This document shows positions 1 to 8,777 of a DNA stretch of 32,834 nt, one piece after another. The DNA comes from Nostoc parmelioides FACHB-3921 (GTDB lineage Bacteria; Cyanobacteriota; Cyanobacteriia; Cyanobacteriales; Nostocaceae). The stretch is from contig NZ_JACJQL010000065.1 in the NCBI RefSeq assembly GCF_014696625.1, positions 1-32,834 of the forward strand, given 5' to 3'. The notes under the pieces are model-generated. The model saw nothing but the letters and a program-made list of their open reading frames with translations. It searched no databases and had not been told where the DNA came from. The translations under genes and the position numbers were made by a program. How positions within the stretch are numbered: the stretch's first letter is position 1; each line of letters begins with the position of its first letter.

Positions 1-147
1 TGGAAAAATAAATTTTCTACTTTCACTATTTTTGCGAAGTATAAAATGGATATCTGCTTCGTGAAGCATAATGTGAGCTAAAAGCTCATTTTTTCATTCA
101 AGTCACAAGAGCTAACCCGTGAATCTGAATATGCGTGGCTAATCTGG
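1..147. other. 5' edge: hairpins and open frame leading into the VirB4-like gene
   Basis: No separate gene is seen here. A short stem at 74-88 (TGAGC, loop TAAAA, GCTCA) is followed by six T, so it resembles a weak intrinsic terminator on the + strand. Just before it, TGCTTC-GT-GAAGCA (55-68) is a second inverted repeat. From about position 82 the frame of the next gene is already open and reads like VirB4 sequence from about 106, with no ATG. This suggests that a breakpoint or inserted element ends at about position 100. Confidence 0.4.
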
Positions 148-1563
148 TTGCAGACTTTGTTAATCAGGCTAGAACCAATACTGTTACGTCCCTACAATCG
201 GCGGCTAACCTTTTTCGCCAGTGAAATCTTAGGACTGACAAATATAGTACAGAACAGTCCCGCAGACGAGCAAGGATTCGAGTTAATCGCCGATGAGAGT
301 GATTCACCCCTTCATCTTGACTTATCAAAAACCAAAAATATCTTGATATTGGGGACAACAGGCTCAGGAAAATCAGTTTTGGTATCATCCATCATCGGCG
401 AGTGCCAAGCTCAAGACATGAGCGTCTTAATGATTGACCTGCCAAATGATGACGGGACAGGAACATTTGGAGACTACACACCTTATCACAACGGCTTTTA
501 CTTTGATATTTCCAAAGAATCCAATAATTTAGTGCAACCCTTGGACTTATCAAAAATCCCCCCAGATGAATGGGAAGATAGATTGCAAGCCCACAGAAAT
601 GATGTGAACTTGATTGTTCTTCAGTTGGTTTTGGGTTCTCAAACCTTCGATGGATTCCTATCCCAAACAATAGAGTCTTTAATACCATTAGGAACAAAAG
701 CCTTTTATGATCATGCCGATATTCAACGGCGCTTTGCTAAAGCAAAGAAAGATGGGTTAGGTTCTGCTGCTTGGGACGATACACCAACACTCGCAGACAT
801 GGAACGCTTTTTCAGCAAAGAGCATATCAGCCTGGGCTATGAAGATGAAAACGTTGACAGAGCGCTGAACTACATTCGTCTACGCTTTCAGTATTGGAGA
901 AATAGCAGCATCGGCAATGCCATCTGTCGTCCCTCCACCTTTAATACTGATGCCAAGCTCATCACTTTTGCACTGACCAACTTACAGTCAAGCAAAGATG
1001 CAGAAGTGTTTGGGATGTCTGCATATATCGCCGCCTCCCGCCAATCCCTATCAGCACCCAATAGCGTTTTCTTCATGGATGAAGCCAGTGTATTGTTGCG
1101 ATTTGCGGCTTTATCGAGGTTAGTAGGGCGTAAATGTGCCACTGCCCGTAAAGGCGGCTGTCGAGTAATGCTGGCAGCACAAGATATTCTTTCCATCGCT
1201 AATTCAGAAGCAGGGGAGCAGATTTTGCAAAATATGCCCTGCCGTTTAATTGGGCGGATAGTTCCTGGGGCAGCTAAAAGCTTTACCGAACATTTAGGAA
1301 TTCCAAAAGACATTATTGATAAAAACGAAAGTTTTCGTCCCAATATTAAACAGTTATACACACTGTGGTTGTTAGATTACAACAACAAGTATGTACGCTG
1401 CCGTTACTATCCCTCTTATGCAATGTTGGCGTTAGTTGCTAATAGCAGAGAAGAGCAAGCAGCCCGTGACAGATTTAAAAGAAAGTACCCAGACAAATTC
1501 AAATGGGTAGCCGAATTTGCTAACTACTATGTGGAATGTATTCAGCAAGGTAAGCCTCTATGA
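148..1563 (+). CDS. virB4: VirB4/TraC-like conjugation ATPase, C-terminal half (N-terminally truncated)
   Basis: This is the ATPase that powers assembly and substrate passage of the type IV secretion channel at the cytoplasmic side of the inner membrane. The sequence shows a Walker A motif (GTTGSGKS) at about residues 69-76 and a Walker B motif (FFMDEAS) near residue 307. A following ARKGGCRVMLAAQD stretch is typical of VirB4/TraC. Family members usually have about 800 residues with Walker A near the middle; here it sits near the N-terminus, so the N-terminal domain is missing. The only available start is TTG at 148. The same frame is open upstream to about 82 and still reads like family sequence, so the true start may lie beyond a breakpoint. 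The stop overlaps the next ATG (ATGA), so the gene heads a polycistronic operon. Function is confident; whether this half protein is made and active is not. Confidence 0.75.
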   Translation: MQTLLIRLEPILLRPYNRRLTFFASEILGLTNIVQNSPADEQGFELIADESDSPLHLDLSKTKNILILGTTGSGKSVLVSSIIGECQAQDMSVLMIDLPNDDGTGTFGDYTPYHNGFYFDISKESNNLVQPLDLSKIPPDEWEDRLQAHRNDVNLIVLQLVLGSQTFDGFLSQTIESLIPLGTKAFYDHADIQRRFAKAKKDGLGSAAWDDTPTLADMERFFSKEHISLGYEDENVDRALNYIRLRFQYWRNSSIGNAICRPSTFNTDAKLITFALTNLQSSKDAEVFGMSAYIAASRQSLSAPNSVFFMDEASVLLRFAALSRLVGRKCATARKGGCRVMLAAQDILSIANSEAGEQILQNMPCRLIGRIVPGAAKSFTEHLGIPKDIIDKNESFRPNIKQLYTLWLLDYNNKYVRCRYYPSYAMLALVANSREEQAARDRFKRKYPDKFKWVAEFANYYVECIQQGKPL

Positions 1564-2120
1564 AAAAGTTGGAAATTGCTACAGGATTGGCACAATATAA
1601 AGTCTTGCTGGCGATTTTAGGAGTTGTAGGAGCAGGACTGTCATTTGAAATGTGGAAATGGAATCAACAGCAGCATGAAAAGTATATTGCTGAGAAAGAG
1701 CAAGCTTGTCAACAATCTATAGAAGATGCAAGTAATGAGGTGTTAAGTAATAGATTTCTAAAATCAAATTATTATGCTGGACTGATGCTACAACAGTCAA
1801 AATTCAGATTAAATCAGCCAGGAATTAATACTAAATTTAAGGCTGATAAGGATTATATTTTAATGTATTCTCAGCCAGCATCTTTAATTCCAAATAATCC
1901 TAGATATGAGGGAAGTTTGTTTGAAAGACTATCAAAAGTAACGAATAAACAGCCTCCAGCACCAATAATAGTTACTGGTAAAAAACTGTCAGGAAATAAA
2001 GTAGAGGTAATATCTGCTTGCGCTCCCAAATCTTTTACAGTCTCCTTGGAGAATTTATATGAAATCACTCAGCCAATTGATATCAGCCCCTATTTACCAC
2101 CGTTTAGCAGCTTTGACTAG
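1560..2120 (+). CDS. Small membrane-anchored protein of the transfer operon, function unknown
   Basis: This 186-residue protein is not recognised as a named family. A hydrophobic segment at about residues 14-32 follows a short positively charged N-terminus. This suggests one inner-membrane anchor with the rest outside the cytoplasm. The remainder is polar and ends in a compact segment with valines and one cysteine (about 140-165). Its ATG overlaps the VirB4 stop (ATGA), and its own 3' end overlaps the next gene by 62 bases, so it is translationally tied to both. Its place between VirB4 and a VirB5-like protein suggests a structural subunit of the mating-pair apparatus. That role is an inference from context. 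Confidence 0.7.
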   Translation: MKKLEIATGLAQYKVLLAILGVVGAGLSFEMWKWNQQQHEKYIAEKEQACQQSIEDASNEVLSNRFLKSNYYAGLMLQQSKFRLNQPGINTKFKADKDYILMYSQPASLIPNNPRYEGSLFERLSKVTNKQPPAPIIVTGKKLSGNKVEVISACAPKSFTVSLENLYEITQPIDISPYLPPFSSFD

Positions 2121-2817
2121 TTTAGTCGTTCTGTTTATTTTATTTTCAGCCTTACCTGCTCAGGCAGGGTCTTCTTTTTTGGATCAACTTCAGCAAGTTA
2201 TTGTTAGTTTACAAACATACATTGAACAACAAAAACAAGAATTTAGTCAGCAGTGGGAAGAATTAAACGGTGATTTAAGCGACGCTATCAGTTCTACAGT
2301 AGGAGATTTAGGAATACCTGACCCCTTAAAAGCAGGTAAAAAAATTAAAGTAATTATTCAACAGCAAGATACTGATTTAGTTCAAACTGACTCTCAAACT
2401 CAAGGCGAAAATGCTCAAAGGAATTGGCATCAATCTTATAGTTATGGTCTTTCTCAATCAGTTCTAGGTAGAGAAGGACAAAAGATTCAAGCACAAGAAG
2501 CCGAAATGAGTAATGAAGCGTTAGGAATATCATCTAATAATGCTGATGCGGTACAAAACGATGTCATTACTCAAGACATTTTAAAAAAGATGGCAGTCCA
2601 GAATTTGCAAACAACAATTATTACTAAATCAATTCACAGCGAATCACAAAAACAGACTAGAGCCTTATCAGCAGCCAATATCAATTTGAGTGACATTTCC
2701 AGTAGGTTAGACGAGCAAGCTAGAAAAGAACAAGCTAATAGTAATTCAAGTGCCAAACAAATTATAGGTACGGCTGCTTTCGCTGATGCTTTTTGGGAAC
2801 AGAACAATGCTAAATAA
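2059..2817 (+). CDS. Secreted helical protein, VirB5/TrbJ-like by position
   Basis: A signal peptide is clear: basic start, hydrophobic core at about residues 20-34, and a cleavage-like Ala-Gln-Ala near 34-36. The mature 215 residues are rich in Gln, Ser and Asn and predicted largely helical, with no cysteines or catalytic motif. VirB5/TrbJ proteins are periplasmic, mostly helical minor pilus subunits encoded just before the polytopic VirB6/TrbL, which is exactly the position here. I therefore infer a VirB5-like role, without a diagnostic motif. The start overlaps the previous gene by 62 bases in another frame. The signal peptide begins at this ATG, which supports the chosen start. Confidence 0.65.
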   Translation: MKSLSQLISAPIYHRLAALTSLVVLFILFSALPAQAGSSFLDQLQQVIVSLQTYIEQQKQEFSQQWEELNGDLSDAISSTVGDLGIPDPLKAGKKIKVIIQQQDTDLVQTDSQTQGENAQRNWHQSYSYGLSQSVLGREGQKIQAQEAEMSNEALGISSNNADAVQNDVITQDILKKMAVQNLQTTIITKSIHSESQKQTRALSAANINLSDISSRLDEQARKEQANSNSSAKQIIGTAAFADAFWEQNNAK

Positions 2818-3859
2818 TTTAACTAATTTCTTGTATTTACTAGCAGTGACCGGAGATACGAATGCAGAAGATATAGTAGATGGTGCTATTAACGCCTCTC
2901 GCATGGTTGTATCTTCATTCAATCAAGATTGGCAAGATTTAGCTAGTGGGAATAGTGAGGTTTTCAAAGCAGTAGTAGCTGTAGCTGCTTTATGTGGAGT
3001 TGTATTTGTTTCCTTCTGGTCATTAAGTTGGTACTCTAGGTTAACTCAGGAAGGATTTAGTAATGAAGTTATAAACGAGATGGTCTATCCATTATTAGTC
3101 TGCCTAATGTTAACAGTTAATAATGGACAATTACTAGCGAGTACATCTCTGATGTTTCGTAATGTAGCAGTTGGCTTAAATGACAAAGTATTAAGTATTA
3201 CGAGAAATGGCATTACTTTAAGAGATGCTATTCGTACTGCTAATATGGATCAGGCATTCGCTCTTTCAGTTCAAGCACAAATGCAAGAATGTGAAAAAAA
3301 GCCTACAAGTGGAAAGGACACGCAAGGAAATCCAGTAAATCCACGAGAATTATGTCAGAAAGAGAAAGCTGATGAAATTAAACAGCAAGCTCAAAAATAT
3401 AAAGAAAAATATGGATTACCTTCCTATTCAAATAGCTGGAATCCATTAGATATAGCTGGGCAGACTATTAATTCAATGGTGCAAGCCTTGTCATGGATTA
3501 TATTTAGTGGTTTACAAGCAGCCTTTCAATATGTGGTTCAAGTAGCATTCCTACTAAATGCTTACATCGCCCCTATCTTTCTAGTACTGTCACTTTTTCC
3601 CTTTGGAGCTAAACCAATCTATGCTTGGGTTTCAGGATGGTTATCACTGACTTTAGTATTAATGTCATACTCCATTGTTTGTGGAATTGCTGCCAGCGCA
3701 ATAGTGAATGCTAGTAATAATAATCCCTTGTTCTTACAGCTAGTACAAGCAATTTTATCTCCAATTCTGGCATTAGCAATTGGTTCTGGAGGAGGGATGG
3801 CGGCTTTTTCCTGTTTCTCTAGTAGTGGCAGGTTAGTCTCAGGGAGGGTATTTAGATGA
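2807..3859 (+). CDS. VirB6/TrbL-like polytopic membrane protein of the secretion channel
   Basis: The protein has about 350 residues with several hydrophobic spans. Two lie in the first third (around residues 55-75 and 90-105) and four in the last 140 residues. A charged, cysteine-containing loop separates them (around 155-200). This matches the polytopic VirB6/TrbL inner-membrane component, which forms part of the translocation path. I chose the ATG at 2807 (protein starting MLNNLTNF) because GGGA lies at a suitable distance and it gives an 11-base overlap with the previous stop. An in-frame ATG at 2786 would add seven residues but has no ribosome binding site. The stop overlaps the next ATG. 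Assignment is by topology and order, not by a specific motif. Confidence 0.65.
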   Translation: MLNNLTNFLYLLAVTGDTNAEDIVDGAINASRMVVSSFNQDWQDLASGNSEVFKAVVAVAALCGVVFVSFWSLSWYSRLTQEGFSNEVINEMVYPLLVCLMLTVNNGQLLASTSLMFRNVAVGLNDKVLSITRNGITLRDAIRTANMDQAFALSVQAQMQECEKKPTSGKDTQGNPVNPRELCQKEKADEIKQQAQKYKEKYGLPSYSNSWNPLDIAGQTINSMVQALSWIIFSGLQAAFQYVVQVAFLLNAYIAPIFLVLSLFPFGAKPIYAWVSGWLSLTLVLMSYSIVCGIAASAIVNASNNNPLFLQLVQAILSPILALAIGSGGGMAAFSCFSSSGRLVSGRVFR

Positions 3860-4572
3860 GATTACTAGATAAAAGGGAAATAAATTTTGCCCCTTTACTA
3901 TCAATAGGACAGACCATAGTTTTAATATTTGTTTTTTTAATCAGCATAGCTAATTCAGGTAGATTAGGTAAAATTGCCAGCAGTAAGCCAACTCTAGTTG
4001 AACTGCAAGATGGAACATCTATCAGGGCAATTCCAATCGGAGAGAAAGAGCGTACTGACAAAGCAATTATGGATTTTGTGGGTCGGACAATGATGAATTT
4101 GATGAGTTGGAATGCTCTACCAAAATCATCAGATGAAAATCTAGACCCAAGAAATCTAAAGCTTGATACTGGTGTACAGATAGCTGATAAAAAACTAACT
4201 ACAAATACCTGGGGTGCAGGGTTTGCATTATCAGAAGATTTTCGTGCTAGTTTTTTAAGAGAAATAGCCGGATTGACACCATCTGATGTATTTACTGGTG
4301 ATACACAATCAGCCTTATTAGTGCGTTATTTGACACCTCCTGAAAAAATATCAGAAGGGAAATGGCGAGTAGATATGGTAGCTAACTTGGTGGTCTTTAA
4401 AGGAAAAGACCAATCAGGTCAAGCAATTGGTTTTAACAAAACAGTTTTCGTCAGAGCAATTGATACCCCACCATTACCAAACAATCCTTCAGAACAACTT
4501 TTAGCTGCTTACAATGCGCGAAAAGCGGGAATGGAAGTGTACCGTATTCAAGATTTAGACTTAGGAAGGTAG
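3856..4572 (+). CDS. VirB8/TrbF-like single-pass channel protein
   Basis: The 238-residue product has a short cytoplasmic N-terminus and one membrane segment (about residues 14-32). A soluble domain of about 200 residues without signal cleavage follows. This is the layout of VirB8/TrbF/TraE proteins, whose periplasmic NTF2-like domain nucleates the channel and contacts VirB10 and VirB9. The neighbours fit: a VirB6-like protein before it, overlapping by four bases (ATGA), and a VirB10-like protein four bases after it. I cannot point to a residue motif specific for VirB8, so the call rests on topology and gene order. Confidence 0.6.
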   Translation: MRLLDKREINFAPLLSIGQTIVLIFVFLISIANSGRLGKIASSKPTLVELQDGTSIRAIPIGEKERTDKAIMDFVGRTMMNLMSWNALPKSSDENLDPRNLKLDTGVQIADKKLTTNTWGAGFALSEDFRASFLREIAGLTPSDVFTGDTQSALLVRYLTPPEKISEGKWRVDMVANLVVFKGKDQSGQAIGFNKTVFVRAIDTPPLPNNPSEQLLAAYNARKAGMEVYRIQDLDLGR

Positions 4573-4576
4573 CTTT

Positions 4577-6118
4577 ATGTCGAGTCAGGTTGCAGATAAT
4601 CCAAATTCAGAAGCTACTCCCAAGACGGACAATCGTAGCCAAGAATTTGCACAGATGAATGGCGCAGAGATGAAAGCTGATTCAACAAAATTAGCAGAAT
4701 CAACAGTCAATGCACCACAAAGTGAGCCAGAGGAAGTTGTTACTACTCGTCCAGTAGCTGGACATCCTTTATTAAAAGGACTAACAATCTCCGGTGGAGT
4801 GTTACTGTTAGTTCTCAGTTTTGCAACGATGATTGGCACATTAACAGGAGCTTTAAATTCATCCAGTAATAATCAAAGTGAACAAAACACAAAAACTACT
4901 CCAGAGGTGAAACCAGACACCGAAGAAAATGAGAAAGGAGAGCTAAAAACAGCAATAGCTATCACTTCCCAAAAAGGTGAATTGCAAGCCATTAGTAAAA
5001 AAGATCATGGGGATGTATCACCTACACCATCACCAACAACCATCCCTACAACTACTGCCGTTACTGTGAGAACTCAGCCAATACCAAGGCAATCAACAAC
5101 TTACCAAGTGCCACCGCCCCCTGCTCCCGTAACCAGACCAAGTAGAAGCTATCAGGCTGCTTATATACCTAGACAGTCGTTTTCTCCTGCCCCTATCTCT
5201 GCACCCCCCGCGCCTCAGCCGAAACCTGTAACCGTCAGACCTAACGTTAGCAGTTCCCAGCCATTACCTTTGGTGAGAACCACCCCCAAAGACCCGATGC
5301 AGGAATGGTTAGCAGCAGCAAATGTAGGAAATTACTCCTCTAGCGACTCTAGTAATGGTGAATCAAACTATGAACAACCAGATTTAAAAAACGCCCAAGT
5401 AGAGGGAGGCACAGGAGTTAGACCAGTAAATGCTTCTTACCCAAATCAAGATTCCTCTCAACCACCAATTAATTATGATGGCAAACGGGTACTAGTGGGG
5501 ACTCGTGCCGCCGGGGTGATGGAAACTCCTATTGCTTGGGTAGGTAGTAGTGTCAGTAATCAGCAGGAAGGGCAGACTTCTTTAATTAGGCTCTCCCAAC
5601 CCTTGAAAGCATTTGATGGAGAAGAAGTGTTACCCAAAAGTGCTTATATTGTCGCTGTTGTTAACCCAACGAATTCAGAAATAGCCCAAATGACGGCGGT
5701 AGCTGCACTGGTTAATAGTGGTGGCACAACACAAGAAAGACAATTGCCAGCAAATTCTATTTTGGTATTAGGTAAAAACGGCAATTTACTAAAAGCCCAA
5801 TCGCGTAAAGGTGGGGATAATTTAGGTTCTTCACTGATGGCATCCTTGCTATCTGGTTTATCTAAGGTAGCGGAAATTCAAAATCGAGCTAATTCAGAGA
5901 CAACAATTAGTTCATTAGGTACGACCACTACCACTACAAATAACGGTGAAAAAGATTTAGTAGCAGGTTTTGCTCAAGGTAGTATCAATGAAATTTTAGA
6001 CAGGATGAAAAACTCAAACGAGCGGCAAATACAAGGGCTACAGCAGCAACAACAAGTCTTTGTAATTGAAGCAGGACAGCAAGTACAAGTTTTTGTAAAT
6101 CAGTCTATTTCGATATGA
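4577..6118 (+). CDS. virB10: VirB10/TrbI-like channel scaffold protein
   Basis: This 513-residue protein shows the VirB10 order of parts. A polar cytoplasmic N-terminus comes first, then one membrane span at about residues 69-90. A long Pro/Thr/Gln-rich periplasmic linker follows (about 100-235), then a C-terminal domain (about 300-513). The linker would cross the periplasm, and VirB10 links the inner-membrane ATPases to the outer-membrane pore. The C-terminal domain has a typical stretch, KAFDGEEVLPKSAYIVAVV, near residues 345-363. An AGGA-like ribosome site overlaps the preceding stop region. The last four bases overlap the next start (ATGA), so it is coupled to the VirB9-like gene. Confidence 0.75.
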   Translation: MSSQVADNPNSEATPKTDNRSQEFAQMNGAEMKADSTKLAESTVNAPQSEPEEVVTTRPVAGHPLLKGLTISGGVLLLVLSFATMIGTLTGALNSSSNNQSEQNTKTTPEVKPDTEENEKGELKTAIAITSQKGELQAISKKDHGDVSPTPSPTTIPTTTAVTVRTQPIPRQSTTYQVPPPPAPVTRPSRSYQAAYIPRQSFSPAPISAPPAPQPKPVTVRPNVSSSQPLPLVRTTPKDPMQEWLAAANVGNYSSSDSSNGESNYEQPDLKNAQVEGGTGVRPVNASYPNQDSSQPPINYDGKRVLVGTRAAGVMETPIAWVGSSVSNQQEGQTSLIRLSQPLKAFDGEEVLPKSAYIVAVVNPTNSEIAQMTAVAALVNSGGTTQERQLPANSILVLGKNGNLLKAQSRKGGDNLGSSLMASLLSGLSKVAEIQNRANSETTISSLGTTTTTTNNGEKDLVAGFAQGSINEILDRMKNSNERQIQGLQQQQQVFVIEAGQQVQVFVNQSISI

Positions 6119-7092
6119 AAAGTTTAGCTGTTTTACTGGCAACTACGTTAGTTATCGGTGGTAATATTGGCATATCTTCAGCATTACCACCAGCCAGAAA
6201 TGTATATTCACAGGATGCTCAAGGAAGCAATAGTAGAGGAATTGATTTAAAAGTATGGAGTGGTTACGGATTAACCATTAACTTCATTCCTACAGGTGAA
6301 ACAATCAAACAAGTCTGGCTAGGAGATCCATCACGTTTTGCCCTAACTTCAAATGGCAGCTTATGTCAACGCGGGGTATCAAATGATGAGAATTGCGGAA
6401 CTGGAGGAGCTACAGTTTTATTTTTGAGGCAGATAAAACCGATTAGTTTCCCATCTTTAACTTCTAGTCAAGATGGCAGTACAGTAATTACAGTAATTAC
6501 TGCTAGTGCTGAAGGTCAAAAACACTATCAATTCAAGTTAACACCGGCTGGAGGTAAACCAGAATACACAGCCCTAATTATTAAACCGGACTCTGACAGA
6601 CCCAGGACTCTGTTAGTAGAAAAACCACCTGTAACTGCAATTAGTTCTCGACCAGTGCCAAGTTCTGGGAGTAGGAGCGGAGGGGCAGGGGAGCGGAGGA
6701 ATAGGGGAGGTGAACAAGTAGTCAATAATAACTTTCTTAACGCCCCAGGCTCAAGAGTTTCGACAGCTGCAAAAATTAATCCTAATCAAAATTTATCACG
6801 GCGAACTACTAATAAACCTGTAGAAAGAACCCCTGAAAGCAAAGTAAATCTATCAGCAACCAATTCTCTACAAGTAGGTACGGCATTAAAAAGAAATGAT
6901 GCTAATGCTGTGGCTTATGGATTAGGGGTAGCCGTTAGTAACGGTGTAGTTAAACCTAAGTCTGGAGAATGGCGTAAAGCACAAGATACTATCCGCTTAC
7001 TCAGAAGGGGTAAAGCGAGAGACGAGGCTATTAAATTATCAGGTATTCCCCAAGAACTCTTCAATAAATTAATCCAATGGGGGCAAAACTAA
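6115..7092 (+). CDS. VirB9/TraK-like secreted outer-channel protein
   Basis: An N-terminal signal peptide (about residues 1-24) precedes a beta-rich domain. GETIKQVWLGDPSRFAL near residues 55-75 resembles the N-terminal part of VirB9/TrbG/TraK proteins, which form the outer-membrane layer of the channel with VirB10. Residues 70-100 contain a Cys pair (GSLCQRG and ENCGTGG) that could form a disulphide. The middle (about 180-205) is a Gly/Arg/Ser-rich linker encoded by G-rich DNA at 6664-6712, which looks like a short-tandem-repeat insertion. The C-terminal 75 residues form a small helical domain. It overlaps the genes on both sides. In other systems VirB9 usually precedes VirB10; here it follows. 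Confidence 0.65.
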   Translation: MKSLAVLLATTLVIGGNIGISSALPPARNVYSQDAQGSNSRGIDLKVWSGYGLTINFIPTGETIKQVWLGDPSRFALTSNGSLCQRGVSNDENCGTGGATVLFLRQIKPISFPSLTSSQDGSTVITVITASAEGQKHYQFKLTPAGGKPEYTALIIKPDSDRPRTLLVEKPPVTAISSRPVPSSGSRSGGAGERRNRGGEQVVNNNFLNAPGSRVSTAAKINPNQNLSRRTTNKPVERTPESKVNLSATNSLQVGTALKRNDANAVAYGLGVAVSNGVVKPKSGEWRKAQDTIRLLRRGKARDEAIKLSGIPQELFNKLIQWGQN

Positions 7093-8291
7093 TGATTTTG
7101 AAAAAAGCTATTTTATCAATAGTATCTACGTCTTTACTTGCTGTGTCATTGTTAGAATTGCCAAGGGCAGCAGTGGCAGAGATTCCCACAGTTACTTACA
7201 CATCAGGTAAATATCAACTAAAATCTCCCGATTGGTCGAAAATAAGCTGGAGTAGCTTAAATCCAGTTCAGGAGCCGGGATATATCAATATAACTCCAGA
7301 TATTGCTAGTAAATTAGGCTATAACCTCTCCCGTTCTTGGTCAGCCGGACAGAATATTGATTCTGTAATTATGTTAGGGGATGTGGATGAAGCCTTTGCA
7401 CAAAGTCAATTCACATTACAAATGATAGCTTCAAGAAGTGTCAACCAAAATAATCAATTGACATTAGAAGATTTTGGGTTGATGAAGTGGCAAACTATAG
7501 GGTCTTTAGTCAAAGCGATTCCTAGCCTAAGAAATATTAATGTTAGGAGAATTAAACCGATTCAGGACTTACTGCAAAAAGCCGGATTTTATACAGGCGG
7601 GACACTTTCACAAGCCTTAAATTACAACACTAAAGTAAGTAAACTTTCATTAAGTCAATTAGATTTGAGCAAATATGCGTTAACCTCAATCCCAAAATTG
7701 ACGGAAACAAGAATCAGTAAATTTCAAAACTGGCAGCAAAGCTTTATTAATCAAGTGCCACTTTTAAATAAAGTCCCCTTTGATAAAATGCCTCAGCCAA
7801 TTAACTTTGGGCTTGATGTAGTAGGTATAGCCTCTGTGGTTCTAGGAAAATCGGAGCGTGGGGATTCAAGGGCAAGAGAGAATTACTTTGTGTCTGGTAA
7901 AGTCACTCGTTCTGATAAAACTGTTGTTGTCGCCTGTGGAGTAGGTCAAGAGTGTCCTTACTTAGAATTGGGGGATGTCGCCGGACAGCAAGGCAACCTC
8001 TACGGTAAGCGTTGGGCTTCTGGCTCCTCACAACAAGTAGATGGTGGTTTTGGCATATTGCAACGTGTTAACGGAGGTAAAGAACCTACAGGTAGGCTAG
8101 TTTATGGTTCAGGTTTCAAAGTTGTGCTTACGGGTGTAAACGAATCCACGGGGACAGCTAACTTTGGGCTATTTTTTCGGGTCTGTATGAACTTCTTCTT
8201 AGGTGGAAAATCCTGTACTCCTTACTTTATCGGGCCAGTTCCTTGGGTTCCAGTGCAAGAGAATGATTTAGTCATTCTGGGTAGGGGGTGA
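7092..8291 (+). CDS. Secreted protein of unknown function at the end of the transfer operon
   Basis: The product (399 residues from the ATG at 7092) has a signal peptide ending near an Ala-Val-Ala site, about 31 residues in. It has no later membrane span of note and is mainly soluble. The first 170 mature residues are helical. The C-terminal 130 are Gly-rich and beta-like, with four cysteines (VACGVGQEC and later VCMNFFLGGKSC) placed for two disulphides. I do not recognise a family. The start at 7092 is preferred because its ATG overlaps the previous stop (TAATG) and GGGGG lies nine bases upstream; an in-frame ATG at 7077 would add five residues. Being last in the operon and exported, it may be a periplasmic or surface part of the mating apparatus, which is inference. 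Confidence 0.7.
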   Translation: MILKKAILSIVSTSLLAVSLLELPRAAVAEIPTVTYTSGKYQLKSPDWSKISWSSLNPVQEPGYINITPDIASKLGYNLSRSWSAGQNIDSVIMLGDVDEAFAQSQFTLQMIASRSVNQNNQLTLEDFGLMKWQTIGSLVKAIPSLRNINVRRIKPIQDLLQKAGFYTGGTLSQALNYNTKVSKLSLSQLDLSKYALTSIPKLTETRISKFQNWQQSFINQVPLLNKVPFDKMPQPINFGLDVVGIASVVLGKSERGDSRARENYFVSGKVTRSDKTVVVACGVGQECPYLELGDVAGQQGNLYGKRWASGSSQQVDGGFGILQRVNGGKEPTGRLVYGSGFKVVLTGVNESTGTANFGLFFRVCMNFFLGGKSCTPYFIGPVPWVPVQENDLVILGRG

Positions 8292-8322
8292 GAATCTCGC
8301 TTGTGATAATAGTTTTTTCGTT

Positions 8323-8367
8323 GAGGCAGGAGGGGGGAGTGTGGGAAGTGTGGGAGGGGTGGGGAGT
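8323..8367 (+). repeat. G-rich short tandem repeat, left copy
   Basis: This is a run of GGGAG/GTGTGGGA units. It is roughly the reverse complement of the C-rich run at 8791-8829, so the two bracket the four-helix-bundle gene as imperfect inverted repeats. Seven G tracts make a G-quadruplex plausible. Such GGGGAG-type repeats are common in Nostoc genomes. Confidence 0.75.
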
Positions 8368-8759
8368 TAGTCAAGTAACCAATCATTTGGATGAGTAATC
8401 ATTTTGACTAACCCACTGAGGACTTGATTGTAAGGAGCATAGAGTTCTCTTCCTTGTTCGACCGTGAGATATTGACATTTCACAGCAAACTTTAACCAAA
8501 CTTGAGTTTCTGCTGCCTCCGCCTCACAATCATTCAGCTTTGCGACAAAAGCCGCTTTATATCTCCGCTTCCTCCAAGCTTCCGCCAAATTTGCACAGAC
8601 TGAGCGAGAAGAGCGACGTATCTGGTCGGTTAATGAATATTTTTCCTCAACTGGGAACTTTTTAGAATATTCAAAAATTTGCATTGCAGTCTCAAATGCT
8701 AATTGATAAATAGCTAAATCCTCATGAGTTTTAAAATACTTTTTCCCTTTTTCTTCCAT
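8367..8759 (-). CDS. Four-helix-bundle protein (S23 / rRNA-intervening-sequence protein family)
   Basis: The 130-residue product carries the signature of the S23 four-helix-bundle family. KTHEDLAIYQLAFE comes near the start, then DQIRRSSRSVCANLAEAW, then a C-terminal helix pair ending in NDWLLD. Family members were first found as ORFs in intervening sequences of 23S rRNA, and a relative (Avd) assists diversity-generating retroelements. No reverse transcriptase is seen here. The usual function is unknown. The gene runs against the transfer operon and sits exactly between the secretion genes and the coupling protein. Its two ends abut inverted G-rich repeats, so it looks like an insertion. Antisense transcription could affect expression of the downstream coupling protein. 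Confidence 0.8.
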   Translation of the reverse strand: MEEKGKKYFKTHEDLAIYQLAFETAMQIFEYSKKFPVEEKYSLTDQIRRSSRSVCANLAEAWRKRRYKAAFVAKLNDCEAEAAETQVWLKFAVKCQYLTVEQGRELYAPYNQVLSGLVKMITHPNDWLLD

Positions 8760-8777
8760 TTTCTTGAATTTCGACCA

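Noticed and set aside
1..147. Group II intron 3' end before virB4
   Set aside because: No domain V sequence or typical 3' terminus can be found.
8367..8759. Avd accessory gene of a diversity-generating retroelement
   Set aside because: No reverse transcriptase, template repeat or variable repeat is seen nearby; the match is only to the wider four-helix-bundle family.
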